Assembly (NCBI GenBank): GCA_963920765.1
Contig: OY987249.1
Coordinates: 2,260,730-2,324,729, forward strand
Reading direction: 5' to 3'
From: Ulota crispa
Taxonomy: Eukaryota > Streptophyta > Bryopsida > Orthotrichales > Orthotrichaceae
DNA: 64,000 nt
The notes under the pieces are model-generated. The model did not search any database. It had not been told where the DNA came from and worked only from the letters and a program-made list of their open reading frames with translations. Shown here piece after piece: positions 43,540 through 55,737 of this stretch (position 1 is the first letter of the stretch; each line of letters opens with the position of its first letter). Position numbers and translations under genes: made by a program.

Positions 43540-43931
43540 TATACCTTTCTCTGACCGGTTTCCAAAGCTGACTCCTACGTTTGAGGTATTCACTACTCAA
43601 TGTGAACCCAAAGCAGAGCAGTGAACACTACTTGCGCCAGGCAAATCCTACCACATGTCAATTGCTAAGCTAATTTGAGAGGGTTGCGATTGGGACTGTC
43701 AAGTGCCATTATAGGAACACATCCAAATAGTTTCAAGGTTAGTCTACAATTGCTTTTAGGGACCCTATGAGATGTGACTTTGCCCTTTAATATAAAATAT
43801 TGTATAGCATTTTTTTCCACAGAAATGACGTTTTGTGATAGCTTGTTGAAAGGCTAATCCTTTTTTTTTTTTCTTGAATTTTACAAGGCCTTGCGGTACA
43901 CCCGAACCCTTAAGTAGTTGGGTATGGATAT
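43540..43931. mobile_element. AGGTAGAC-family element, copy 3, joined to the next MITE
   Basis: Interior blocks match 18516-18899: GCAGAGCAGTGAACACTACT, AGGAACACATCCAAATAGTT, TCAAGGTTAGTCTACAATTG and GTTGAAAGGCTAATCC. Its right terminus (expected GGGTATGG...CTACCTT) runs straight into the AGGTAGGAGG MITE at 43932, so the last bases are lost or shared. Confidence 0.7.
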
Positions 43932-44266
43932 AAGGTAGGAGGCTCATGAGTGGAGCATCTAAGGGCTAAAATTGAATTTTGGGTAGATGAAATTTCTTGA
44001 AATATTTTTTAGTAAATTTTCCTTGGAAGACAAGAAGAATTGGCAACTAACCCAAGTTGTTTCATATTTTTTGGAACTTTGTGGAATTAGTTGTAAAATT
44101 TTTAAGTGGAAAGGCCATAGGGCTCTAAAATAGAGCACCTCCTCAAATGTACATCTCATGTACATTACTAAATGGCCTTGAAAAACAACATGTACAAATA
44201 TAGTATATTTGAGGAGGTGCTCCATTTTAGAGCATGTTTCGAGTTAGAGCCTCCTTTCCATACCTT
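43932..44266. mobile_element. MITE with AGGTAGGAGG ends, related to 17473-17802
   Basis: It begins AAGGTAGGAGGCTCATGAGT and ends TTAGAGCCTCCTTTCCATACCTT, flanked by TA. The interior follows the 17473 copy block for block (AGGGCTAAAATTGAATTTTG, GAAATTTCTTGAAATATTTT, GAGGAGGTGCTCCATTTTAG). It has no coding capacity. Confidence 0.75.
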
Positions 44267-44711
44267 AGAGCATCTCTTGCCACCCACCAAATGAAGCCCC
44301 TGGAAACTAGGTTTAGAGGGGACGGGAGCAGTAAGTAGTGCAACACAGCATGAAGTTCTCATGCAGTCTGGAAGATTTTAGGGCCTGCAAGTGTGTGTTA
44401 TCAACAAATTGCACTGATACATTTAGCTATGCATCATGAACAATGCATGAATAGTGCTTGACAAGGATTGTGAAGGAGGCTTAGAGAAATCTCAAATTTG
44501 ACGTGAAAGTGGCCAAACTTGAACGGCCCCGCTCTTATATATCGATAAACATAACATTGTTGGAGATTTGATTCCAAAAATTGTTACAAGTGGAACGCAA
44601 AGGGCTCATTTGACGGGTGGCAGGACATGCTCTTACCATCTTGACTCCCACCCTAGGCAAGCACCCAGTGGAAAAGATTCCTCCATATCGAATATTCTTT
44701 TCTACATTAGA

Positions 44712-44731
44712 TGACGTCACCAGTGACGTCA
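44712..44731. promoter_or_regulatory. Paired TGACGTCA (as-1-like) bZIP sites
   Basis: Two perfect palindromic TGACGTCA sites start 12 bp apart. The as-1 element bound by plant TGA-class bZIP factors also has two TGACG motifs 12 bp apart. They lie about 1.5 kb before the GDSL esterase ATG and just upstream of a CT-rich, leader-like tract at about 44930-45120. Control of the GDSL gene is inferred. Confidence 0.5.
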
Positions 44732-45322
44732 CGAAGAATGAAGAACGTTCAGTATCGTTGGACTGTTGGAGGTTTCACTGGCAAGGAGAATCACCCTCTC
44801 AAGTCTCATCAACCTGACTGCAGTCCTGGGAGTCCTGCTGAGCAAGGAAAATGGCGTTCCCAAAACAGCTGGATCACACTAAAGGAAAGTGGGTACCCCC
44901 CATAAATGCCGCTCAGAGCAGCCAGTGTCTCTCGCAAACTCCATTTATTCCTCAGCAACTGCGTGCATCACACCACCCGCTGCAGCTCCAGCTTCTCCTC
45001 AGTTCCTCCTCCACCACCACCACAGTCTCTCCATGCACATGCACCCTCTCTCTGTCTCCACTCTCTCCACTCACTCCCACACTCATGCTGTAATCTACTC
45101 TTCACCCGCCTTCAGCCCTGAAGGCTAGCTCACTCCCTCCATCGCCGAATTCACGTCACCCAAACCCGGTACGAGCTGGTAACTACTGCCAACTGGATTT
45201 TTCTGTTCTTCAGTCTGGTGCAACTTAGATGTTCTCCCAAGTCGATGACACTGGTTATCAAGCACTTCGTGTTTTTGACGTTTTTCTTCACAAACCTTGA
45301 GCTACATTGCATGTACTGAGTA

Positions 45323-45993
45323 CCTGCAGCAGTGATGACATTTCTCGTACTGTAACTACGTAGCTCTGTAGAGATTTGGTACAATTCATGTAATCTTGTT
45401 TTCAGCTGTCTACTGATATCAACTATCAAGACAGTCCTTGTGTCTCGACATTAGAAATTACACTGCGGGGTTGGGAAAAGTTTTCTTACAGAGTAGCTGG
45501 ATATGGTAATGCTTGATTTTTGTTGATCCAGTTTTGTAGAAGTTTGCTACTACTCGTGGTGTTCTCGAGAGCTGCGACATTGGTGTGGTTTGGTGTTGAG
45601 TCGTTTATGGCCAGTAAGGCCAGATTGTACTGTAGTTGAGGAAGTGCGGTGTCTGTTGTGGAAAAGAATGTTCCTGCAGCAGTGATGAAAAATCTCATAT
45701 TGTAGCTGTGTAACTCTGTAGACATTTGGTACAATTCGTATAATCTTGTTTTCAGCTGTCTACTGATACATCTCGACGTTAGAAATTACAATGCGGGGTT
45801 CGGAAAAGGTTTATTCTTACAGAGTAGCTGGATATGGGAATGCGTAAATTCTGATCCAGTTTGTAGAAGTTTGCTACTATTCTTGAGAGCCGCGATATTG
45901 CTGTGGGTTTGGTGTTGAGTCGTTTATGGCCAGCAGTAGGAAAGGCCAGATTGTACTGTAGTTGAGGAAGTGTGGTGTCTGTTGTGCAAAGAG
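45323..45993. repeat. Tandem duplication (about 350 and 320 bp) upstream of the GDSL gene
   Basis: Copies at 45323-45672 and 45673-45993 share CCTGCAGCAGTGATGA, GATTTGGTACAATTC-type, TCTTGTTTTCAGCTGTCTAC, TTACAGAGTAGCTGGATATG, GTTTGCTACTA and GTTGAGTCGTTTATGGCCAG in the same order. It probably lies in the 5' untranslated region or a leader intron of the esterase gene. CT-rich DNA at 44990-45080 before it looks like leader sequence. Confidence 0.8.
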
Positions 45994-46228
45994 AATGTCG
46001 TTTGAACTGTTATCTTTCACGAGACGCAAGTTAGTTAGCTGGTGCTGTTGGACTGTAACGTAATGGTTTCTCCAAGTGATCACCGTTCGTGTTGCGTGGT
46101 CTAAGCTAAGATCTTCTCATAGATGAGGCAAGGATTGGTGAACCTTTTTCTGAAACTGGCGAAGCTTGAAGCTGATTTCATGCCGTGTGTGATGTTTTTA
46201 ATGCTGGTTCCAGTTTTGGGAGGTGGAA

Positions 46229-49200
46229 ATGGCTGCGAGTATGGGAAGAGTATTACTGGTGGTGCTGGTGGTCTGTATGGCGGTGATGAGCTCAGTGGTG
46301 GAGGTGGAAGGGACAACTCCCCCGGCGACCTTCACATTGGGAGACTCGTTGGTGGACGTAGGCAACAATAACTACTTCTTCACGTTGGCGGTGGCTAACC
46401 ACAAGCCTTACGGCATTGACACGGCCGATCAAGTAGCCACAGGCCGGTTCTGCAACGGCAAAATCATCCCAGATCTCGTCAGTAAGGCACCGACTCTTCC
46501 TGACAAAAAAATTGACTAATAGAAGGCTATATATAACTTCACCTCGAGATCAATTCTCAGGATCAAAGCTCAGGATCTCAGTCAGAGGAGGCCACCATCT
46601 AAACTTTCAAAATCACTTGCTTAGTGTTAATAGTACCGTTTTTGGCATTTTAAACGAGGAAAATTTCTAGGTGATTTGTAGGTTGAATTTCCAACTCAGG
46701 TACATTGCAATGCTTCTTGCTTGAACGTACTAATAAGTCTCCTTGTTCTGGTTTCTAAGCTGTTCCGAATCTAACACTTAGTTTCGTAGAACCGGCCTTG
46801 ACTTGATCCTTAAACGTAGCATATATCTTCGTTGAGGATCAATAGTTAATGATGCTTTTATGATAAATGGAAAATTTGTGATTGTTGTGTAGATGATTAC
46901 CTGGGGACGCCGTATGCTCTTCCAGTGCTGGCCCCGGAAGCCACGGGCGCCAACCTTCTCCATGGCGTCAACTACGCTTCCGCTGGCGCCGGCATCCTCG
47001 AAGAAACAGGCTCTATTTTCGTAAGAACCTAATCGCATAGTCCACTTAAAGATCGCCGTCAAGAAACAACGAACTGCAATTGCCAAGAACACCGCTGATC
47101 GCGCTAAACATTCCAAGAAATCAGTGCGGTTTTCACAGATTATAACTTCATATTAGGGTTTCAAGAGCGGTCGGATGCTAACGTTGCACTCCCTCTGTCC
47201 CACTATAAACTCCAAATTAGGCATAGTTCATGTCCCACTAAAAAGCTCCCTTTTGCTAATTTCAGTTGTTGAGAAAGCATTGGTCATGTTCAATGATCTC
47301 ATGGGGCAAGTTAAGCAACTAGAGAGCATTCCTCTCCTAATAAGTTTGGCTTGCCCATATGAGGTACCATTGTTGCTACTAATCTTTAAATCATCAAGAA
47401 TGAGGAGCTAAAAACATGTACAAATAGATATGGTGCTTTTTGCATGGAATTTAGGTGTCCAAAAGGCAACATCAAAACTGAAGATTTTACATACATTTGA
47501 TAGATGGTATATTGATTCTAGAACGCATGTGTCATTAATATAAAGACTCAAATAATGAGGAGTTGATAGCATTTATAAACTATGTACAAATATAGTATTT
47601 TTAGCATGGAATTCGGCTGCTCAACTGGCAGCTTCAAAGATGAAAAATTTGCATACACTTGGCAGATGAGTTACTTATTTTGGATTGCATGTGTCACTAG
47701 AAAAAATATTGAAAATACAGTTAATCCTTCATGGAGAAGTTCGTTGGAGCTTTATAATGGGATAGAGGGAGTATGTGTAAAAGAAAAAGCACGATTAAGC
47801 GGCATTGATATTACCGAGAATGGAGCGTCGTCTCTGACGCTCGTGTGTGTGTGTGATTTGTGTGCGGTTGAAACAGATCGGACGGTTGACGATGTCGCAG
47901 CAGTTTGGCTACTTCCAGAAAACGAAGGAGCAGTTGGTGCAGGTGCTAGGGCAAGCGGGGATGGAGGAGCTGATTGCCAATGCGATCTACTCCTTCTCCG
48001 TCGGAGGCAACGATTACGTGAACAACTACTTGGCAGCCACGACCAATACCAAGAGCAAGTACAACACGGCGCAGTATCAGGACCTTCTCATCAACACTTT
48101 CGAAGGCCAGCTCCGGGTACTGTAAGCCTGCTCTTCGGCCTTGTCACTTTTTGTTGCTATGGTCTGTAAGAACAACATCGATCAACCCTAACTACGATCC
48201 ATTCTATAGCGAAAACCTCTTATACTCCAACACCCTCTGAAATATGACACTTCTAAAGTTTTGAGTACGATGGTCTTGTTTCTTGAACTTATCCTGTTTC
48301 GGAGTGCCGGATTTGTACAAACCTCTAAAAACCAAAACTGGAATAAATTTGAGGTTTGAGACTTAGAGGCGGGCATATCGAAAGTGCCAGTTTCTGGAAA
48401 GATCGCTATATTGACAGACATGGTGATTAAGTTGATTGATTTTGAGATGGACAAAATGACCTCCATGTCAGGGCTTATGTCAATTGCTAACCATAGTTGT
48501 CATGTTGAGTGGATTCCTGTTCATAAAATGTCACATGATGTACATTTTAGATGTTTTATTGTGTTTATAGATGTACATCTTATGTACTGTACATCATGAG
48601 GCGTTTGATGTATAGTACAAGAATTTGCAAAGTATGACAGCCATGGTTGCAAGGTGCAAAAACAAAAAGATTCATATTAATATAATCTTGTGTGAAACAT
48701 ATCCAACTAATGTATCAAGGAGAACACTGAAAATCAAAAGTTCATTCTATTGATCTTGCAACAAAATTTGGAGTGTCACCGGGAAAAGATATTAGAAAAC
48801 TTTGTGAGTTTGTAACCAATTTTGGTTGTCTTTCATGTTTGTTTTGTAACTTGGTGACACATACAATTCATGGCGCAATTGTTTGTCGTAGGATACTAGT
48901 TGTGTCGTTGATTACGCTAGATTGAATACTGCATGCAATATGCTATAGCTTGGAATGGGCACATGCCACTACTTTGTTGTTGTGCAAAGTTACGTAATGT
49001 GCATATGACCCGGGGCATATGACCACCCATTTCAATGTTGTAGCATAGTGCCTGAAATTTTGAATTCAAAGAGTAAGGTAGGAGACTTTGAAAACGACTA
49101 TGTTCTAAATATCTTCTCTATCTACGAACAAGTGACATGTTCTTGTAGATATCTGTTACTTGTCATTAATGAGTTTGCGAGGCTTAAATGGTCTTTGGCT

Positions 49201-49859
49201 TATGCACCTCCTTTGGTTTATGTACCTCCTACCTTAGGATACGCAAGCGTGAATAGATCCAGATGGCAAATTAAAATCCTCATTCTTTGAAGAATGTGCA
49301 AAATCTGACGTGGTAGGTAATGTCCTTAGCATGAGGACAACTTTGCTTAAAAAGATCGATGTGGGGTCATTTTTTGCAGACGGCATACGGGTTAGGAATG
49401 AGGAAGTTCATCGTATCAAACATGGGCCCCATCGGGTGCGCACCCTCCATCCTCTCCTCCAAGAGCCAAGCAGGCGAGTGCGTTCAAGACATCAACAACC
49501 TCGCAGTCGGATTCAACGCCGCCCTGCAACCCCTCACAGAATCCCTACAAGCACAACTCCCCAACTCCGTCTTCCTCGTGACCAACTCCTACACCGTGGT
49601 GAAGCGCATCATCGACAACCCCTTGCAGTACGGCTTCACCGACCCCGTCGACACCGCCTGCTGCGGCGTTGGGAAGTACAACGGCATCGACGGCGCCTGC
49701 CGCACCATCGGCCACCTCTGCGCTGACCGCACCAAGTCCGTCTTCTGGGATGCGTTTCACCCCACGGAGAAGGTGAACGAGATCACCAGCCAGTTGTTCC
49801 TCACTGGTGGTCCTGATGTCATCACCCCCATGAACGTCCAGCAGCTCCTCGCCATGTAA
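46229..49859 (+). CDS. GDSL-type esterase/lipase, four exons
   Basis: Exons are 46229-46481, 46893-47020, 47877-48116 and 49380-49859; GT-AG joins are in phase and give 366 residues, the usual family length. Residues 1-28 are a hydrophobic signal peptide, so secretion is expected. Block I FTLGDSLVDVGNNNY carries the nucleophile Ser40; block II is NYASAGAGIL; block III GGNDYVNNYL carries Asn172; block V WDAFHPTEKVN carries Asp331 and His334 of the catalytic triad. Cys pairs near GCAP, ACCGVG and LCAD fit family disulfides. The family hydrolyses ester bonds of lipids, cutin precursors or acylated polysaccharides at the cell surface; the substrate cannot be read from sequence. The start is the ATG after an in-frame GTG. 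Intron 2 holds a MITE, and intron 3 a small AGGTAG MITE. It is probably expressed and whole. Confidence 0.93.
47188..47772. mobile_element. MITE in intron 2 of the GDSL gene
   Basis: It begins ACTCCCTCTGTCCCACTATA and ends TTATAATGGGATAGAGGGAGT, with homology along most of its length to 53198-53778 (CAAATTAGGC, CCCACTAAAAAGCTCC, GTTGAGAAAGCATT, TTTTTGCATGGAATTT). An internal partial duplication is visible (TTGCATGGAATTTAGG and TAGCATGGAATTCGG). It is non-coding. Confidence 0.85.
49075..49235. mobile_element. Small AGGTAGGAG-ended MITE in intron 3 of the GDSL gene
   Basis: It begins AAGGTAGGAGACTTTGAAAA and ends TTATGTACCTCCTACCTT, flanked by TA. Only the outer 12 or so bases pair well. The interior is unlike the other AGGTAG elements, so it is grouped by termini only. 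Confidence 0.55.
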
Positions 49860-50220
49860 TAAACCCCATAACCCCCCTCCAACCCAGTGCTTCTTTTGTG
49901 TTTTGCCCGACCCAGTGCTTTTTAATGTTTTTTTTGCCAAGGTAGAGTGACTTGCACCCTAGAAAGCGTGCAGGCAAGGAAAATTTGGCTAACATTGGAA
50001 GGAATGAATGATGTGTGCATATTCATCCTACAAGTTTACTAATATAAGTTAGTATCATCCAAAAGCTAGTGAACCTTATGTTTGTTCAAGGAAACATTTG
50101 GCAATTTTATCCACTTTTTGAGCCTAGTTTTCTTAGTGTAGTGGTAGCCACAAGGATTTTGAGGTAAGGTTTAGGCAAAAATTTGCCAATAAAAAAAATG
50201 CTGCTCCAATCCCTTGATCT

Positions 50221-50300
50221 CAACGGTGCAACCTCCCTCCCTTCTCGCCTAAACCTCAAACCCTAAAACCCGAAACCCTAATCTTAAACCCTAAAACCCT
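50221..50300. promoter_or_regulatory. Telo-box cluster (CCCTAAA repeats)
   Basis: Several CCCTAAA/AACCCTAA motifs lie within about 45 bp (ACCTCAAACCCTAAAACCC, GAAACCCTAATCTTAAACCC). In plants such clusters mark promoters or leaders of translation and housekeeping genes. They precede the candidate gene at 50413. Confidence 0.5.
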
Positions 50301-50412
50301 TCCTTATACCTCGATTTCTGCGAATTGTAACGGGAAACCCCGCTTCCATCAGCTCTCTTGGAGCCCGGTTCTTCGAGAATTCAAGATCGATGAACCTGAC
50401 TTCGCAATTTGC

Positions 50413-50915
50413 ATGGCTTTCTGGAGCCTCCTGGATTTTGAAGACTTTGAGGCTTTTGAAGACTTTGAGGAGTTTGAAGACTTTGGGATTCACGTCATGC
50501 TACTTTTCAATATTCTTCTCAAGCTTGCAGGATTCTTTCAAGTTTCTAGAACTTTCTCAAGCTGGGTTGGGATTTTCTGTAGCGTATTTAGCTCTAGTAG
50601 TATCAAGAATAATGTACGTAGATTTTCATCAGTCTCAGCTCAATCAAGTGCGGTGAACTGGGAATTGGTGAGTGGGGGTATATGATTGACATTCTTTCTG
50701 GTATAAAGTGTTCCGTTACACATTATTTTAATAATATGTTTCTGTCAGCAGTACGCTACAGTAGTTTGAGTTGCCATTAATGCAAATGCAAATGCAACCC
50801 CCAGTATAACTGACATGACTTGGATCGAATGTCCTACCAATCTACCATTTGTGTTTTGTTCGTGTTGCAGCTTCAGAGGTGGTTTGTACTGGGGTTTGCA
50901 TTGATGGGATCCTGA
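50413..50915 (+). CDS. Weak two-exon candidate gene, 99 residues, unknown
   Basis: Exon 1 is 50413-50667, with a strong donor (TTG, GTGAGT); exon 2 is 50871-50915, with a GTTGCAG acceptor and a TGA stop; phase 0. The N-terminal part has an acidic DFEDFEAFEDFEEFEDFG stretch made by three copies of a 15-base DNA repeat (TTGAAGACTTTGAGG), then a hydrophobic stretch. The part VRRFSSVSAQSSAVNWELLQ looks like the end of a mitochondrial presequence followed by a mature start, and exon 2 adds RWFVLGFALMG. I do not recognise it. Telo-boxes upstream and the good splice pair favour a transcribed gene; the odd N-terminus argues that the true first exon or frame may differ. Confidence 0.3.
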
Positions 50916-50919
50916 TGGC

Positions 50920-52262
50920 TATCATAACTCTCCCACCTCACTTCATTAATTGTTAGCAACAAACTCCAAGGAATATTTTTATATTGTTACAAAATCAAAG
51001 TTTGCATCAAAAGTGCACATAATGTTTTGAAAGTACTTTTTGAAGTGCTTGAGGTGCAGAGTTTTTGCAAAGCTAGTTGGTTACCGCTAATCTTGCTGCA
51101 GGATTTTGTGGGTTGTTTGGTAATCTTTTATAGGTATTGAGGGCCTTGCATAAAAGCATACCTGGGACTAGTGTAGAGGTCTAGACACAAATGCCTGCCT
51201 TTGTAAGTGCATCTCCACCGGTGGCTCAAATGAAAAGTGTTGAGGTCTTTCCTAAAATCTTCTCAAGACACTTTGTTCTATCAAGTTTAGGAAACCCCTC
51301 TTTAAGTCACTATTCACCTTAAGTTTAGTGAGCTTTATCCTCTACTTTCTTTGATAAGTGGTCATTTGCTTATTTGTGGGGCATGTTGGAGTGTAAGCCT
51401 CTAAAACCACCTTTTTGAAAAGCATGGGTGGAGATCAAGGAGCTTAAGGATCGGCCAAAACATATGAAAAACTTTGAAAAAGCCCAAACCAGTGGAGATG
51501 CTCTAAGTAGGTACACAATAGTTGAGGATGTTGCCGGGGTGAGTGCCAATGCAATCATGTTTGGCCCCAAACTCTATAAGTGCATATGGGCAGGCAATCC
51601 CAATGAGACTTGTCGTTCAAGCTCACAGAACTTGTGAGAGATCTACACTAAATAGTGAAATCAAGTGGCCTCACATTATTTTCTTGACTATACAAATACT
51701 TACTAATATTACAATGATTTTCAATAATTTAAGTCAAGCAAGTTTGGCAACAACAATAAGGGCCTAACAACAACAACTCTACAGAATAACAAATTAGTGG
51801 TGACTAGGTTGTAAACCATGTGACACCTTAACAGTTAGAGAGTAATATACACTTCAAAGTGGCCAAGTGGTGAGTCACAAGGTAACTTTCCAACCTAATG
51901 CAACCTAACCTAATTGTTTAGGCAATGTAATTGCAATGTTTAGTATTAAGCCTTATAAATTTGGTTGGTGCACCTTATACGTTTTTGAACTCGCAAACCA
52001 TTTTTTAATTTTTTTCCTATTAATCTAAACTTTTGTTATTTGATTAAATGAGTTCTCCCTTTGCCGTGGCTTCAAAACATTGATTAAGACTACCACTACT
52101 TTTTGGCTATTTATGCAACTCTCTATATACTAGGATTTCACATGCTTTAAGACATGGATGAAGTTAGTTTGTTTTGTTGCAAGGCCATTATTGTTGCTAA
52201 ATCCTTATTGTTATTAAATTTTGTTATTGTAATGATTATTGATATAAAAACATTATAACATC

Positions 52263-52265
<3 letters not shown>
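50920..52265. other. Intergenic stretch, nothing recognised
   Basis: No coding frame with recognisable features and no clear terminal inverted repeats were seen between the weak candidate gene and the TA microsatellite. Confidence 0.35.

Positions 52266-52300
<35 letters not shown>
52266..52300. repeat. (TA)n microsatellite
   Basis: An uninterrupted run of about 17 TA units. It is a simple repeat prone to length polymorphism. Confidence 0.95.
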
Positions 52301-52303
<3 letters not shown>

Positions 52304-53197
52304 TAAAATGTTGAGAAACTAGTATGGGGCAACCTAAATGCACTATATAGTGTAGCATGCATTGGAATTTTTTGTACTTGTATTGCAAAGTTTCTTAATT
52401 AGAATTTTTGAAAAGGGTAGCTCATAAATTTGTAGGTTATATTAACTTCAACCAACTAAGAGCATCTCCTGCCACCCACTTTGCCAAGCCCCTTCAAATG
52501 AGTTTTCAAGGAGATAGTGGCGTGAACCTACACAAAGTGGCGAGGCGTGGTTTGAAACTCTCTTGCAACCCATAAGATTCAGGGCTTGCACTTGCATTAG
52601 TAGAGATGTTGTGACAACTTGCAATTTTCTACATGCGTGAACAATACATGAAAGGGCCATGAAGGGGGCCAATAGAAATCTCAAATTTGGCATGGTTGTG
52701 GCTAATTTTGGAGGCCCCGCACTTGCATATCCACAAATGTAGTGTTGGTGGAGACTCAAAATTTGCCAACCATTACATTTGTTTTCAAGGTTCATTACAC
52801 AAGTGGTAGAATTTGCTTTGACTTTGTATTGATATTTTGTTCTCTCCAATCATTAGTGGGTGTCAAACCTTTGATTTTTGGATAACTTTATCTTGAATTT
52901 CACTCAAAGTTATAGGGTGGTTGCTCATACAGCAATCCACAAAGTTGTCACCCTTACAAAGCTTCACAAACCACTTGATAACTATGGTTGCTCCCTCTGC
53001 ATAACTCCTCCCTCTTTTCCCTGAATGCATAATGGAGTGAATTGTTAATGAAAACTTCAAAAAAATCTCATTAAAAATTAGCGGTTGGAGCTTGCTACGC
53101 TACGCATTTACCATCAACATTTTATTAAGATTTTTGTATGTTAAATAAAAATGAAACTGCAAGCTGATTTTTTTAGTAAGTCTTCAAATTGTATGTA

Positions 53198-53778
53198 CTC
53201 CCTCTGTCCCAATATAAAGCTCCAAATTAGGCGTAGTTCTTGTCCCACTAAAAAGCTCCTTTTTGCTAATTTCAATTGTTGAGAAAGCATTAATCATGTC
53301 CAATGGTCTCATGGGGGCAAGTTAAGCAATTAAAGAGCATTCCTCTCCTAACAAGCTTGGCCTTGCCCATGTGAGATACCATTGTTGCTATTAATATTTA
53401 AATCATCAATAATGAGGAGCTAGCAACATGTACAAATATGGTACTTTTTGCATGGAATTTGGGTGCCCAAATGGCAACATCAAAGATGGAGATTTTGCAC
53501 ACATTTGGTAGATGGTACATTGATTCTAGAATGCATGTGTCATATTTACAAAGACTAAAATAATGAGGAGCCGGCAGCCTTTTCAAACTATGCACAATTA
53601 AGGAACATTTTGCATGGAATTTGAGTCTAAACAACAACATAAAAACTTGAAATTTTGCAAATATTTGGTAGGTGGTATATTGATTATATAATGCATTTGT
53701 CACTAGCATAATGACTAAAAATACAGTTAATCCCTCATGGAGAAGTTTTTTGGAGCTTTATATTGGGACCAAGAGAGT
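53198..53778. mobile_element. MITE with CTCCCTCTGTCCC ends, about 580 bp
   Basis: It begins ACTCCCTCTGTCCCAATATA and ends TATATTGGGACCAAGAGAGT, flanked by TA. It matches the intronic copy at 47188-47772 along its length and the diverged copy at 24293-24711. An internal partial duplication repeats the TTTTGCATGGAATTTG ... GGTAGATGGTACATTGATT block about 190 bp further on. Confidence 0.85.
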
Positions 53779-53789
53779 ATGTGATAGTG

Positions 53790-54745
53790 TCACAAAGATT
53801 AGATGCGTGATATTATAAAAGGGCATATGTGATATTATAGAGGTCATTCTGATTTTAGTAGTATGACTAGTAGTTGGTGCTTGCTTTGCTACGCCACACA
53901 TTTGCCGTTAGAATACATATGTTAAGTCAAATGCAAAGTAAAAATATTAGTAAGTTTTCAAATTGTATATGGGGAAGGGTATGGTAGGGGTATCACTTTT
54001 TGGACACACTAATTAGGTTACTTTTGTTTAAAACCTCCAAAGTTTGTCTAATTTGTTCATTTTGATCAAGTAAAAAGACCGTAAAATGAGAAAAAATAAA
54101 TTGTGCACTTGAGTGGAATCAAGATTTATATGTCTAAAGAATTTTTATTAAATTTATTAAATTTTTTGGATCCATTCATAGGTGTCAAAAAAAATCTTGA
54201 ATTTTGGGATTTGCAGGCATTATAGTGCACAATTTATTAAATTTTTATTGATAAAATAAATTATTTTTTACTCTACACAATTAATTGGAGGTCATATTCA
54301 AAAATGATATCAAAATAAAATTGTTTGATATTCCAAATGCTCGATTTTGGGGATTCTAGGTAAGTGTGATAAAACTTATTTTTTCAACTAAAAAATCAAA
54401 TAAATTTACTTAAAAATCTTTGGTTGTAATCAAACTTTTTTTCTTGATATGTTATAAGTGTAGAAAACTAAAACCACATTTGGTAAAGTCTTACTTTATT
54501 CTAATTAAAAATTGGATGTGTTTGATACACCAACACATAGTGAAATTGTAAGTTGGACAGCTTTTTTGGGTACCCCAACCAGATATTTCCCCATATATGT
54601 GATGATATTACAAAGAGTGGAAATGTAATGTTACAAAGGTCATTGTGAATGTATCTATAATATCACAAAGAGTGGAGATGTGATATTACAGAGGTCAATA
54701 TTTGATAATGCAAAGGTAATTGTGATTTTAGTAGTATGATTAGTA
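53790..54745. repeat. Dispersed GTGATATTAC repeat pieces
   Basis: GATATTA(T/C)A(A/G)AGG and TTTTAGTAGTATGA(C/T)TAGTAG blocks occur near 53800-53880 and 54600-54740 and, diverged, near 13060-13150. The stretch between them (about 53900-54590) holds nothing recognisable. The element type is unknown. Confidence 0.45.
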
Positions 54746-55736
54746 GCAACATCATAAAAACTCACAACAATGGTGCCTAATCGCACGCTTTTACATTAAA
54801 GGACACGGATTTTGAGATGCGTCAATTGACAATTGCAAAAAGGATTATTTACAAACAAGCTCAATAAAAAAATTGTGCATATTAGAATTTAGGATTTAGT
54901 CGTTGAATGAGTTAACCCTATTAAAAGAGTGCTACAAGATCACTTGATAATTTTTGTGAAAAGTAGTCATAACTTGTTTGAGTTATGGGGCACCTCCAAA
55001 GGTGCTTGATAGAGATATCAGGCTTGATAATTGATTAAGGCAAGAGGCTCAAATTCCGTTTGGTCATTTTGGACCACTCAAGTAGAGCCTCCAAAAACAG
55101 TGCACATATATTTTGAAATGGGTCACATTTTCTATGTTCAAAAATTGTACTTGTGCATGCACTGTTTTATAGTCTCAAGAGAGTGACATGAGCCACTTTT
55201 GAGTGTGCTTATTGGTCATAATTGTGTTGAGATTTGACTTTAAGTGAAATATAGATATTTGTCATACTAAAATAAATGAAAACACATTTTCAATCATAAT
55301 TTGAGTATTAGAATATGAAATAGGTGCTTGCATGATTTAAGAGCCTTATTGGAGCATTCTCGACTTTGTAGAAGTTGCTTTTAGGACTCATGCTCTCCAT
55401 TTCAAAGTTGACTTTGAATCATGAATGCTACCACCCTTTTGCTTTGATAAATTGTAGTTAATTCATATCAACTTAGAAAATTTCAAATAAAATGGCCATA
55501 GAATTGTTTCTCCTTTAACTTTCTACCAAAAATATTTTTAGATTGCTAAACTCACATGATTTTTGCAAAGAGGCCACCTCTCCCTTAGATGGCCAATTCA
55601 TGAGCCTCCTGCCTTAAAAGTGATTGAGTTACGGGTGAATTGTGCCAAAGTTATCACGTATAAAATTGTAAGGTTTCACACCCACTATTGGTTTCATTCA
55701 TGTTTTTTGTTCTATTTTTTTCTTTGAAACTCAATG
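54746..55736. other. AT-rich intergenic stretch, nothing recognised
   Basis: No gene, RNA gene or repeat pair was identified here. Confidence 0.35.
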
Positions 55737-55737
55737 T

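Noticed and set aside
50130-50205. tRNA-like start (GTGTAGTGGTAGCC) considered as a tRNA gene
   Set aside because: No B-box or cloverleaf could be drawn; it is better described as part of a dispersed repeat shared with about 26500-26595.
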